NCBI GenBank assembly: GCA_038212215.1
Contig: JBBQUT010000007.1
Location: forward strand, 97,825-161,824
Reading direction: 5' to 3'
Source of the DNA: JALZAI01 sp038212215
Lineage (GTDB): Bacteria; Actinomycetota; Actinomycetes; Mycobacteriales; Jatrophihabitantaceae
DNA: 64,000 nt
The position numbers and the translations under genes are program-made. The notes under the pieces are model-generated. The model searched no databases, had not been told where the DNA came from, and worked only from the letters and a program-made list of their open reading frames with translations. This document shows positions 25,198 through 33,731 of this stretch, one piece after another (the first letter of the stretch is position 1; each line of letters opens with the position of its first letter).

Positions 25198-25974
25198 ATG
25201 TCCAGCGCCAGCCAGCCCGACGCCGACGGCAACTCGCCCCTGCGCATTCCGAAGATGGCTGAGCTGGTGTCCCAGCGGCTTCGTCGGCGGATCGTCCGAG
25301 GCGAGTTGTCGCAGGGCGACGCGCTGCCGTCCGAAGCGGCGTTGATGGCCCAGTTCGGGGTCTCGCGCCCGACGCTGCGCGAGGCGTTCCGCGTGCTCGA
25401 GTCCGAGGGATTGATCAGCGTCCGCCGCGGTGCCCACGGCGGTGCACGGGTGCAGACGCCCAACGGTGACACGGCGGCCCGCTACGCAGGCCTCGTCCTC
25501 GAATACCGTGGCGCGACGCTCGAGGACGTCTTCGACGCGCGCAACATCCTCGAACCGCCCTGCGCGGCAATCCTCGCGCGCCGGCGCACGCAGGCCGACA
25601 TCGGGCAGCTGCGGGCCGCGGTGAACGAGGCACGCGACGCGATGGACGACCCGAACAGCCTGATCCGGCTGCACAACGAGTTCCACGCCCTCATGATCGA
25701 GCTCGCCGGCAACCAGACGATGGCCGTTCTCACCGGCATGGTGCGCCACATCATCGACCTGTCCAGCGTCGCCCACGTCGCGGCCGACGCCGGAAGCCCG
25801 GCGAACATCCGCTCGATCCGCAAGGGTTTCCGCGCTCACGAGAAGCTGGTTGACCACATCGAGGCGCGCGAGGCCAACCTCGCCCAAGAACTGTGGAGCA
25901 AGCACCTGACCGAAGCCGAGAGTTACATCCTCGGAGGCTCGAATCCCAAGACCGTGCTCGATCTGCTCGGCTGA
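25198..25974 (+). CDS. GntR-family regulator, FadR/FCD subfamily
   Basis: A 258-residue regulator; ATG 25198 is preferred over ATG 25180 because GGAGAGG lies 7 bases upstream. LVSQRLRRRIVRGELSQGDA and MAQFGVSRPTLREAFRVLES form the winged-helix DNA-binding domain. From about residue 95 the FCD ligand domain has VFDARNILEP, HNEFHALMIELAGN and a later FRAHEKLVDHIEA with metal-binding His. FCD regulators sense carboxylic acids or acyl-CoAs. It is a second candidate controller of the island. Confidence 0.92.
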   Translation: MSSASQPDADGNSPLRIPKMAELVSQRLRRRIVRGELSQGDALPSEAALMAQFGVSRPTLREAFRVLESEGLISVRRGAHGGARVQTPNGDTAARYAGLVLEYRGATLEDVFDARNILEPPCAAILARRRTQADIGQLRAAVNEARDAMDDPNSLIRLHNEFHALMIELAGNQTMAVLTGMVRHIIDLSSVAHVAADAGSPANIRSIRKGFRAHEKLVDHIEAREANLAQELWSKHLTEAESYILGGSNPKTVLDLLG

Positions 25975-26007
25975 CGGTTCCCCCGCTGCACCTTCTGCAG
26001 TACGATT

Positions 26008-26033
26008 CCTCTAGCTAATTAAGCTATTAGAGG
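26008..26033. promoter_or_regulatory. 26-bp imperfect palindrome overlapping the ribosome binding site
   Basis: CCTCTAGCT at the left end and TAGAGG at the right end mirror each other, with TAGCTAATTAAGCTA at the centre (TAGCT-N5-AGCTA). The right arm runs into the AGGAGG Shine-Dalgarno of the SDR gene at 26041. A bound regulator would block both transcription start and translation start; the repeat could also fold in RNA and mask the site. Confidence 0.6.
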
Positions 26034-26040
26034 AGGCGTC

Positions 26041-26793
26041 GTGCGGTTCGTGGGCAAAACAGTACTGATCACCGGGGCTGCACGCGGGATCGGCGCCGCC
26101 ATCGCCACCCGCTTCGCCGCCGAGGGCGCGCGCGTCGCGATCGCCGACCTCGACACGGAGGCGGCCGAGAAGCTGGCGCAGCAGCTCGGCGCGGACGAGC
26201 AGCCGTGCGCCGGCTTCCCCGTCGACGTCGCCGACCTCGACTCGATCGCCGCGCTGATCCGTGACGTCGTCGACAGGCTTGGGCCGATCGACGTCCTCGT
26301 CAACAACGCCGGCGTCGACACGATCGAGCGATTCCTCGACAGCAAGCCCGAGACCTGGGACCGCCTGCTGTCCGTCAATCTCAGGGGCACGATCGCGATG
26401 TGCCACGCCGTGGTCGCTGCCATGGTCGAAGGCGGTGGCGGCCGAGTCGTGAACATCGCGTCCGACGCAGGGCGAGTGGGCTCGTCCGGCGAGGTCGTCT
26501 ACTCCGGCACCAAGGGCGGCGTCATCGCGTTCAGCAAAGCGCTGGCGAGAGAGGTCGCGCGCGACAACGTCACGGTGAACGTCGTGTGTCCCGGCCCCAC
26601 CGACACGGCACTGCTCGATCAGGTCGCCGCCGCCAGCCAGAGGCTCTACGACTCCATCGCGCGCTCGGTCCCGCTGCGCCGCATCGCCGTCCCGGACGAC
26701 ATCGCCCCCGCGGTCGCCTTCTTCGCGTCGGACGACGCCGCGTACATCACCGGTCAGACGCTGTCGGTCAGCGGCGGCCTGACGATGGCGTGA
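26041..26793 (+). CDS. Short-chain dehydrogenase/reductase
   Basis: A 250-residue SDR with a GTG start 4 bases after AGGAGG. ITGAARGIGAAIA binds the cofactor, with the Asp in IADLD favouring NAD. NNAGVDTIE, IASDAGRVGSSGE and YSGTK are the catalytic motifs. It overlaps the following hydratase gene as GTGA. The pair suggests successive hydration and oxidation of an enoyl-CoA. Confidence 0.9.
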   Translation: MRFVGKTVLITGAARGIGAAIATRFAAEGARVAIADLDTEAAEKLAQQLGADEQPCAGFPVDVADLDSIAALIRDVVDRLGPIDVLVNNAGVDTIERFLDSKPETWDRLLSVNLRGTIAMCHAVVAAMVEGGGGRVVNIASDAGRVGSSGEVVYSGTKGGVIAFSKALAREVARDNVTVNVVCPGPTDTALLDQVAAASQRLYDSIARSVPLRRIAVPDDIAPAVAFFASDDAAYITGQTLSVSGGLTMA

Positions 26794-27563
26794 GCGGCAT
26801 CCTTCTGGTCGAACGCGTCGGTGCGGCCGCGCGCCTGACGCTCGACCGACCGGAACTCCTCAACGCGATCGGCACCGCGACGGTGCACGCGATACATGCT
26901 GCGCTGGACGAGTTGGCAACCGACGACACCGTGCGGGCGCTCGTCATCACAGGTGCCGGCCGCGCGTTCAGCGCCGGCGCCGACATCGGCGAGCTGGAGA
27001 CCTTAAGGTCGCCGCGTGCCTTCCGCGCGTTCGTCGATCGGCTCGATGAGTGCTTCGGGCGGCTGCAGCGTTTTCCCAAGCCCTCGGTAGCAGCCATCCA
27101 CGGCTTCGCTTTCGGCGGCGGGCTCGAGCTCGCACTGGCGTGCGACCTCCGTGTGTCCACTCCCGGTGCGCGGCTGGGCGTGCCGGAGATGAAACTCGGT
27201 CTGCTGCCCGGTGCCGGGGCCACCCAACGACTCCCGCGTCTGTTGCCCGCGGCCATCGCCAAGCAGATGATCCTGACCGGCGAGCCGCTGAGCGGCGAGC
27301 GCGCGTACCAACTCGGCCTCGTCAACCAGCTCGCCGACGACGCGCTCGTCCGCGCGGAGCACGTCGGCGCCATGCTGGCTGCGGGTGCACCACTCGCGCT
27401 GGCGGCGGGTAAGCAACTCGTGGACGACGGCGTCGAGATGAATCTGGATGCCGCGGTGCGCTTCGAACGCGAAACCGTCGCCGGGTTGTTCGGCACCGAA
27501 GACTGCGCCATCGGCTTGCGTGCCTTCCGGGACCGGACTCCCCCGGTCTTCACCGGACGGTAG
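26790..27563 (+). CDS. Enoyl-CoA hydratase
   Basis: A 257-residue crotonase starting at GTG 26790, overlapping the SDR stop. GRAFSAGADIGELE and IHGFAFGGGLELALACDL form the oxyanion hole, with the first Glu region in GVPEMKLGLLPGAGATQRL and the second in the GAGATQ segment. This is the most canonical hydratase of the three in the window. Convergent with the WS/DGAT gene, 35 bases apart. Confidence 0.92.
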   Translation: MSGILLVERVGAAARLTLDRPELLNAIGTATVHAIHAALDELATDDTVRALVITGAGRAFSAGADIGELETLRSPRAFRAFVDRLDECFGRLQRFPKPSVAAIHGFAFGGGLELALACDLRVSTPGARLGVPEMKLGLLPGAGATQRLPRLLPAAIAKQMILTGEPLSGERAYQLGLVNQLADDALVRAEHVGAMLAAGAPLALAAGKQLVDDGVEMNLDAAVRFERETVAGLFGTEDCAIGLRAFRDRTPPVFTGR

Positions 27564-27598
27564 CGGCGTCAATCTCGCCGCGCCGGCCGGGGCCGTCA

Positions 27599-29005
27599 CT
27601 AACCCGCCGCGGCGAGCAACTCTTCGATCGCGACGTCGATGCGCTCGCCGTACGACGCCGGGTCGGGCACCATCTCGCGGCACGCGGTGAACGAGAACGT
27701 GAACGCGCCGGCATAGCTGCCGACGAGATGGATGATGCCGAGGCCGTCCATGATTGGCCCCATGCCGTAACACGCCAGCATCTGCGAACCGAATCCGTAC
27801 AACGGTTCGGGCGGTCCGGGGACGTTGGTGACCACGACGTTGGCAACCGGCCGGCGCGAGGCGACGAGCGGTGCGAGACGACGCATTGCCACCCCGACCA
27901 GGCCGCCCGGAATCACCTGCGCGGCGTCGGCGAGAGCACGCGCCCGAACCGCGTTGGCGCGCTCCTTCCGCTCGCGGGTGATCGCGGCAATCACGGCTAC
28001 GCGTTCCCGAGGGTCGGCGACATCCGTGCCCAGTGGCGCCAGCATGATCGAGATGCGGTTCCCGCCGGTCTCGTCCCCGGGCATGCGCGTCGAGATGGGC
28101 ACGGCCGCGACGAGACTCGACTCCGGCAGCTCGTCCCGGTCGGCGAGGTAGCCGCGCAGTGCGCCGCCCACCACCGCGAGCGCCACGTCGTTCACCGTCG
28201 CGCCCGGGATCGCGTTCTTGATCCGCTTCAGGTCGTCGAGCGCGTACGACCGGGCGTCCATCGTGCGGTGTTCGGACACCGCACCGTTGAAACGAGTCGT
28301 CGGGACGGGATTGCTGAACGACAGCAGGCCGGGCGGATTGGCGATCGTCCGCACCACGCCGCGCGGCGAGGGGAGCGCAGGGATCGCCGACCGAACCGCG
28401 CGGACGGGGCGCCGCAGATTGTTGGCCCCAGCGCGAGCGAGCAGCCCCAGGCCGGTCGGCGTGGCTTCCGGTTCCCACAGCTCGAGCGCCGCGGGGGGTG
28501 CGGCATCGCGGCTGCTGCCGTGCGTCGCGGTCAGCAGCTCAGCGCCCGCGACCCCATCGATGGCCGCGTGGTGGATCTTGAAGTAGATCGCGAACGAACC
28601 GGGCGGCACGCCGGGCACGTCGTCAACAGCTTCGATGATCGTCATCTCCCACAGCGGCCTGCACCGGTCGAGCCGGCGCGAGTGCAAGCGCGCGGCCTGC
28701 GCACACAGCTGTCGCCAGTTGCCGGGCTTCGGCAGAGCGATGTGCCGGACGTGGTACTCGAGATCGAAGTCGGGGTCGTCCACCCAGTACGGGAAGTCGA
28801 GCCCGAGCCGCGCCGAGATGACCTTCTCGCGGAAGGCACGCGTCAAATGCAGTCGGTGCTGCAGGTCGGCGAGCATCCCGGTGAACCGCGCCTCGCCGTC
28901 CGGGCCGTCGGACGGCTCGTAGATCTGCAGCATCCCGATGTGGTTCGGCGTCTGTCGCCGTTCGGAGGAGAGAAACAACGAGTCGGTTGCGCTGAGTTGA
29001 CGCAT
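27599..29005 (-). CDS. Wax ester synthase/diacylglycerol acyltransferase (WS/DGAT)
   Basis: A 468-residue acyltransferase starting MRQLSATDSLFLSSE, the classical WS/DGAT N-terminus. IHHAAIDGVAG is the catalytic HHxxxDG, CRPLWEMTI the PLW motif, and GATVNDVALAVVGGALRGYL the ND motif. It esterifies acyl-CoA with a fatty alcohol or diacylglycerol to make storage lipid at the membrane. Forms a pair with a second WS/DGAT 5 bases upstream and lies near carboxylic acid reductase, which could supply aldehyde and then alcohol. Confidence 0.94.
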   Translation of the reverse strand: MRQLSATDSLFLSSERRQTPNHIGMLQIYEPSDGPDGEARFTGMLADLQHRLHLTRAFREKVISARLGLDFPYWVDDPDFDLEYHVRHIALPKPGNWRQLCAQAARLHSRRLDRCRPLWEMTIIEAVDDVPGVPPGSFAIYFKIHHAAIDGVAGAELLTATHGSSRDAAPPAALELWEPEATPTGLGLLARAGANNLRRPVRAVRSAIPALPSPRGVVRTIANPPGLLSFSNPVPTTRFNGAVSEHRTMDARSYALDDLKRIKNAIPGATVNDVALAVVGGALRGYLADRDELPESSLVAAVPISTRMPGDETGGNRISIMLAPLGTDVADPRERVAVIAAITRERKERANAVRARALADAAQVIPGGLVGVAMRRLAPLVASRRPVANVVVTNVPGPPEPLYGFGSQMLACYGMGPIMDGLGIIHLVGSYAGAFTFSFTACREMVPDPASYGERIDVAIEELLAAAG

Positions 29006-29010
29006 GCGAA

Positions 29011-30483
29011 CTATCCCCTCACGTCGGTGTGTGCCGGACCGTCGGCGAGCACGAGAACTTCGGCGAAGCCTTGCTGCAAGCAGGTGTCGAACAGTGCGGG
29101 GTCGCGCACGGCGTCGGGGTCGACGTTCACGCCGACGTAGCAGACCCCGACGTGCGAGACGAGCGTGATCATCGCCGCGACTCCGGGGACCGGACCGAAC
29201 GGATAGACACGCAGCACCTGCTGACCCGCTAGGTACACCGGCACCGGGTAGCCCGGGATGTTGCTCACCTGGATGTCGTGCGACATCGCCCGTTCGCGCA
29301 GGCCGTGGAAGGCCGCATTCGGCAGGCGCGCGATCACCGGAGCGAATGTGCGCAGCGCATCGAGCGCCGGCTCGGCTCGCCGCGCCTCGATGAGGTCGTG
29401 CACTCGCGCGATGCGTGCGGCCGGGTCGGGCTCCCCCGCTGGGCCACCGAAGCGCGCGCCCGCGAACCGGTTGCCTGTGGCCGGGCCGTGCGCGGTTCGC
29501 AGACTCACGGGCACGGCCATGGCGATCTGCTCGATCGGCGTCCCCGACTTCTCGTGGTAGAGCCGGATGCCGCCGAGCACGCCCGCAACGTAGGCGTCGT
29601 TGACGGACCCGCCGGCCGCCTTGCCTGCCTGCCGCAGTGCCGCCAGCGGTACGTCGAGCACGGAGTACCGACGCCGTTGCCCGCGACCGCCCCAAACCGG
29701 CGAGCGCCCGGCGACGGGGGCGATGGTGCGCGCGAACGACCTTGTCCAGCGAACTGTCTTGGCGGCCCGGTCGAACGCTGACGCCGCGGCCTCGTGGGGA
29801 CGGCGGCGCATTGCTGTATTCATCGAGACGGCCGCGCGACGCATGGCCTCCGTTCCGAGATCGGCGAGCTGCGCCGGGAGTTGCTGCATACGCAGGCGCG
29901 CCAGGTCGACAGGTTGGACGTGCTCAGGCGGCGGTGCTTCCGGCAGCGGGGTCATATTCGGCTCAGCCGTGACGTCGAAGAGCGCCAGCGCCATCTCCAT
30001 CCCGGCGATGCCGTCGCCCACCGCGTGCGATGCCTTGAGCATGAGGGCCGCACGGCCAGCGCACGTCTGTGGGTCGAGCCCCTCGACAAGAGTCGCCTCC
30101 CAGAGCGGGCGGGTGCGGTCGAGCGGTACGGTGCCGTGCAGCTGTGCGAGATCGAGCAGGTCACGCATCCTGCCAGCGCCCGTCAGCCGGGCGCGACGCA
30201 CGTGATACTCAAGGTCGAAATGCGGGTCAACGACCCAGTACGGCAGGCTCAACGGCACGTTCTGCGACACGACCCGGTGACGCAGCCGCGGCACGCTGCG
30301 ACTGGCGCGGTCAAAGGCGGCGAGGACTCGTTGCCAATTCGGAACGTCGTCAAGGACGTAGATCGCGAGCATGGTCGACCGGGCCCCCGCCAGCTCGTCC
30401 CCGCGCATGAGCATCGCGTCGATCGGGTCGACGCTGCGAACCGACAGCGGGTCCCAACTCTCCGGCACGCGATCTCCCAACAT
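29011..30483 (-). CDS. WS/DGAT-family acyltransferase with SHxxxDG active site
   Basis: A 490-residue paralogue of the previous gene. RSVDPIDAMLMRGDE replaces the usual LSxxDxxFL, RPLWEATLVEGL is the PLW motif and GGSVNDAYVAGVLGG the ND motif. The active-site sequence is KASHAVGDG: the first His of HHxxxDG is Ser, while the second, catalytic His and the Asp-Gly are kept. Catalysis is therefore possible but substrate preference may differ. The start is ATG 30483; TTG 30510 is an alternative. Confidence 0.88.
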   Translation of the reverse strand: MLGDRVPESWDPLSVRSVDPIDAMLMRGDELAGARSTMLAIYVLDDVPNWQRVLAAFDRASRSVPRLRHRVVSQNVPLSLPYWVVDPHFDLEYHVRRARLTGAGRMRDLLDLAQLHGTVPLDRTRPLWEATLVEGLDPQTCAGRAALMLKASHAVGDGIAGMEMALALFDVTAEPNMTPLPEAPPPEHVQPVDLARLRMQQLPAQLADLGTEAMRRAAVSMNTAMRRRPHEAAASAFDRAAKTVRWTRSFARTIAPVAGRSPVWGGRGQRRRYSVLDVPLAALRQAGKAAGGSVNDAYVAGVLGGIRLYHEKSGTPIEQIAMAVPVSLRTAHGPATGNRFAGARFGGPAGEPDPAARIARVHDLIEARRAEPALDALRTFAPVIARLPNAAFHGLRERAMSHDIQVSNIPGYPVPVYLAGQQVLRVYPFGPVPGVAAMITLVSHVGVCYVGVNVDPDAVRDPALFDTCLQQGFAEVLVLADGPAHTDVRG

Positions 30484-30518
30484 GAGCGAGAATCTGCATC
30501 CTAAGGGCAATCATCTGC

Positions 30519-30526
30519 CTAATTAG
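30519..30526. promoter_or_regulatory. CTAATTAG palindrome in divergent promoter
   Basis: A perfect 8-base AT-rich palindrome 36 bases upstream of the second WS/DGAT gene, in the 187-base region divergent from the acyl-CoA ligase. It is similar in composition to the operators of the catabolic island. Confidence 0.35.
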
Positions 30527-30670
30527 CCCGCTGTGGCCTAGCCCTCGCGTGACCCAGCTCGCACTGTCCGCAACATTCCGCGCAATGGTCTAATCGTCTT
30601 ACCTGTCTGTATGCTTCGTCCAGGCTCCGGTCGGTGAGCCTCCGTGCAACCCACCCGCAGGACGGTGTCG

Positions 30671-32212
30671 ATGTATCCGGCAACCCACGCCGCAGCCACG
30701 CCGGATCGGCCCGCCGTCATCATGGGCGAGAGCGGCGAGGTCGTGACGTATCGCGAGCTCGACGAGCGATCGAACCAGTTCGCGCACCACCTACGCAGCC
30801 TGCAATTGAGCCCGCGCGACGTTGTGGCGATCCTCATGGACAACAACCCGCGCTACCACGAGGTGGCGTGGGGAGTGCGCCGCACCGGCCACTACGTCAC
30901 GCCGGTGAACTGCCATCTGACCGCCGACGAGATCGCCTACATTGTCAACGACTCCGGCGCGACGGTCCTCGTAGCCAACGCGGGCGTGGCAGAGCTGGCG
31001 CGCGGCCTCACACCCGAGGTCGTACCGGCGGTTCGCCAGCCGCTGTTCATCGGGCCGCCACCGCCGGGATGGACGTCGTACGACGACGTCATCTCTTCGT
31101 GGCCGGTCTCACCCGTTCCGGATGAGGCCGAGGGCGACATCATCCAGTACTCGTCGGGCACGACCGGCAAACCGAAAGGCATTCGCCGTCCGCTGAGCGG
31201 ACAACTGATCAACCTCGAGCAGGATCCGGCGGTTCCATTCCTGCGGGCCATCGGATTCGGCGACGGCGACACGTACCTCTCCCCCGCGCCGCTGTACCAC
31301 ACCGCACCCATCTTCTGGACGATGAGCGTGCACCGCCTCGGCGGCACCGTGGTGGTGATGGAGAAGTTCGACGCGGAACGTGCGCTCGCACTCATCGAGC
31401 AGCACCGCGTAACGCATACGCAAATGGTGCCGACCATGTTCGTGCGCATGCTCAAGCTCGACGAGGCGGTCCGCGCCAAGTACGACCTGTCGAGCCTGCA
31501 GCAAGTCATTCATGCCGCGGCGCCCTGCCCGGTCGAGGTGAAGCGGCAGATGATCGACTGGTGGGGACCGATCATCTCCGAGTTCTACTCGTCGTCCGAG
31601 GGCGCCGGTGCCACGTTCGTCACAGCGGCGGAGTGGCTCGAACATCCGGGCACGGTCGGAAAGTCGGTCGTGGGCTCGATTCACGTGTTGGACGACGACG
31701 GCAACGAGCTGGCGCCCCATGAGATCGGGACCATCTGGGCGGACGCTCCGCAGCGCTTCGACTACCTCAACGACGATGAGAAAACGCGCCAGCATCACAA
31801 CGACCGCGGCTGGACCACCGTCGGCGATGTCGGATACCTCGACGCCGACGGCTACCTCTACCTCACCGACCGCAAGGCCTACATGATCATCTCCGGCGGG
31901 GTGAACATCTATCCGCAGGAGATCGAGAACGTCCTGATCGGCCACCCCGCCGTGCACGACGTGGCGGTGCTCGGCGTCCCCAACGCGGACTTCGGGGAAG
32001 AGGTCAAGGCCGTCGTGCAACCCGCATCGATGAGCGACGCTGGGCCCGACCTCGAGGCAGAGCTGATCGAGTACTGCCGCCGACACCTGGCCGGCTACAA
32101 GTGCCCGCGCTCTGTCGACTTCGACGCAAAGCTCCCGCGGACGGACGGCGGAAAGCTGTACAAGCGCAGGCTCAGCGACCGGTACTGGGGACGAACGCAG
32201 GCCGCACAGTGA
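30671..32212 (+). CDS. Acyl-CoA ligase (FadD-like, AMP-forming)
   Basis: A 513-residue adenylate-forming enzyme. ATG 30671 (MYPATHAAATPDRPAVIM) is chosen because relatives start this way; GTG 30644 is possible. IIQYSSGTTGKPKGI is the P-loop-like A3 motif, EFYSSSEGAG the A5 motif, GWTTVGDVGYLDADGYLYLT the A7 motif and KLPRTDGGKLYKR the A10 Lys. It activates a carboxylic acid to acyl-CoA through an acyl-AMP. Its stop overlaps the hydrolase start as GTGA. Confidence 0.93.
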   Translation: MYPATHAAATPDRPAVIMGESGEVVTYRELDERSNQFAHHLRSLQLSPRDVVAILMDNNPRYHEVAWGVRRTGHYVTPVNCHLTADEIAYIVNDSGATVLVANAGVAELARGLTPEVVPAVRQPLFIGPPPPGWTSYDDVISSWPVSPVPDEAEGDIIQYSSGTTGKPKGIRRPLSGQLINLEQDPAVPFLRAIGFGDGDTYLSPAPLYHTAPIFWTMSVHRLGGTVVVMEKFDAERALALIEQHRVTHTQMVPTMFVRMLKLDEAVRAKYDLSSLQQVIHAAAPCPVEVKRQMIDWWGPIISEFYSSSEGAGATFVTAAEWLEHPGTVGKSVVGSIHVLDDDGNELAPHEIGTIWADAPQRFDYLNDDEKTRQHHNDRGWTTVGDVGYLDADGYLYLTDRKAYMIISGGVNIYPQEIENVLIGHPAVHDVAVLGVPNADFGEEVKAVVQPASMSDAGPDLEAELIEYCRRHLAGYKCPRSVDFDAKLPRTDGGKLYKRRLSDRYWGRTQAAQ

Positions 32213-33408
32213 CCGGCCGCATCGCGTCGCTCGGCGGCGGGGAGCAACCGAGCCGCTACCGCCGATTCGTCCGTGCGAACGCCCGCACGACGTCGTTCCT
32301 CGCGCATTCCGCCGGCCGCGGACTGCGCCAGACGCACGACTATCCCGAAATCCCCACCCGCGCCGTCTCGCCGGCGATCGCCCTCTCGGTCTGGGTCGAC
32401 GAACTCGTCATGGGGCTGCTCCCGCGGATGCCCGACGTTGCGCTCAGCGAGGTCGGCAGGCTCTCCGAGGATGTCGACGGAGCACTGGCCGCCTACGCAG
32501 CGCACGGCTGGGCGGCGAAGCCGACCGCTTTTTACCCGGCGCCGGCCGCGCCGGATCACGTGGAGCGCATGCCTCACCGTCTGGGCCGCAAGAACTACAC
32601 GTCACTGTCGTTTGCGAGTGGGTTCGCGCCGCACGAGGGCGTCCCCGGTGCCGAACGGTGGATGCAGCTGCAGTCCTCCGACCGCGCGCAGGCGTTCGTG
32701 CTTCAGCACCCCGAGCCGGACCGGCCGTGGCTGGTGAACCTGCACGGTTACAGCTCGGGCACCGCGATGGACCTGCTTGCCTTCCGCGCGCAACACCACC
32801 ACCGCACGCTGGGCTACAACGTCATCCATCCCGTGCTGCCGCTGCACGGGCGGCGGTCCCGGCGACCCAACCGGTCCGGACAAGGTTTCCTCACCCTCGA
32901 CTACGTGCAGCACCTGCATTCGTTCGCGCACGCGGTCTGGGACGTGCGCCGGTGCCTGGCGTGGGTGCGTGCGCAGGGCGGCACTTCGATCACCGTGCAT
33001 GGCGTGTCGCTCGGCGGCATGCTGACCGCCCAGCTCGCTGCGCTCGATCCGGACATCGACCGGGTGATCGCGGGCACGCCACTCATCGACGTGACCAAGC
33101 CGGTGCGGCACGAGACCGTGCCGCCGCTTCGCGACGCTTACGAGCGGCACGATCTGCTGGGCGAGCGACTCGACCGGGTGTCGCAGGTGGTGTCTCCGCT
33201 CACGATGCCCTGCGTCGTCCCAGAGCAGGGTCGGTTCGTTTACGCCGGCGTGGTCGACCGGATGACGACACCCGGCGAGGCGCACCGGCTGTGGACGCAC
33301 TGGGGCCGACCGGAGGTCTGTTGGTACGCCGGGTCGCACTGCGCGTCAGCGTGGTCGCGTGAGGCTCGGCGGTTCGTCGACGGCATACTCGGTAGAACAG
33401 CCGTTTGA
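32209..33408 (+). CDS. Alpha/beta-hydrolase family protein
   Basis: A 399-residue protein, GTG start overlapping the ligase stop. NLHGYSSGTAMDLLAFRAQ is the oxyanion-hole strand and TVHGVSLGGMLTAQLAALDP holds the GxSxG nucleophile. GSHCASAW near the C-terminus carries a plausible catalytic His. The N-terminal 150 residues are not recognised as a separate domain. Coupling to the acyl-CoA ligase suggests that it releases the acid that the ligase then activates, for example from an ester or lactone. Cytoplasmic; no signal peptide. Confidence 0.8.
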   Translation: MTGRIASLGGGEQPSRYRRFVRANARTTSFLAHSAGRGLRQTHDYPEIPTRAVSPAIALSVWVDELVMGLLPRMPDVALSEVGRLSEDVDGALAAYAAHGWAAKPTAFYPAPAAPDHVERMPHRLGRKNYTSLSFASGFAPHEGVPGAERWMQLQSSDRAQAFVLQHPEPDRPWLVNLHGYSSGTAMDLLAFRAQHHHRTLGYNVIHPVLPLHGRRSRRPNRSGQGFLTLDYVQHLHSFAHAVWDVRRCLAWVRAQGGTSITVHGVSLGGMLTAQLAALDPDIDRVIAGTPLIDVTKPVRHETVPPLRDAYERHDLLGERLDRVSQVVSPLTMPCVVPEQGRFVYAGVVDRMTTPGEAHRLWTHWGRPEVCWYAGSHCASAWSREARRFVDGILGRTAV

Positions 33409-33412
33409 ACCA

Positions 33413-33442
33413 TTGACACAATCCTCTATCTGATTGTACTGT
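33413..33442 (+). promoter_or_regulatory. Sigma70-type promoter of the small-protein/PPTase/CAR unit
   Basis: TTGACA at 33413-33418 and TACTGT at 33437-33442 are separated by 18 bases. Transcription would begin near 33449-33450, about 20 bases before ATG 33471. The -35 box lies immediately after the hydrolase stop. It is the best consensus-like promoter in the window. Confidence 0.6.
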
Positions 33443-33470
33443 ATGTGGTATGTCACATGAGGAGGCAGCC

Positions 33471-33668
33471 ATGTCATCGTCCGCCCTCGATCCCGGCATT
33501 AGTACGGGGACCGCCGACCGATTCGCCACGGCGGCAACCCGGCTGTACGACGCCGAGATTGCGCTGCACATCGCTCGCCAAACCGGCGTTGACTCGTGGG
33601 TGGCAGCCGCATACGACCGCCTGCATCTAGCAGTCGAGGATGACCGCGCGTCTCGTCGCGCAAGCTGA
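33471..33668 (+). CDS. Small protein of unknown function (65 aa)
   Basis: A 65-residue protein, ATG 33471 preceded by GAGGAGG at the proper distance; an in-frame ATG at 33450 would sit almost at the predicted transcription start. The central LYDAEIALHIARQTGVDSWV followed by AAYDRLHLAVED is amphipathic helix with conserved-looking Trp, Asp and His. Codon use fits the neighbours, so it is probably real. Short helical proteins of this look occur in other actinobacteria but have no known function. It precedes the PPTase-CAR operon by 63 bases, so a role in that pathway or its regulation is possible. Confidence 0.65.
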   Translation: MSSSALDPGISTGTADRFATAATRLYDAEIALHIARQTGVDSWVAAAYDRLHLAVEDDRASRRAS

Positions 33669-33731
33669 GCTCTTCCCTCTCCGCCGCTAATCAGATATAC
33701 AAGTTGGATTATTCCTTCTCGTTCTACGACA

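Noticed and set aside
27599..29695. A 698-residue WS/DGAT with a long N-terminal extension
   Set aside because: The extension overlaps the neighbouring WS/DGAT gene in another frame and is Arg-rich; the family start MRQLSATDSLFL is at 29005.
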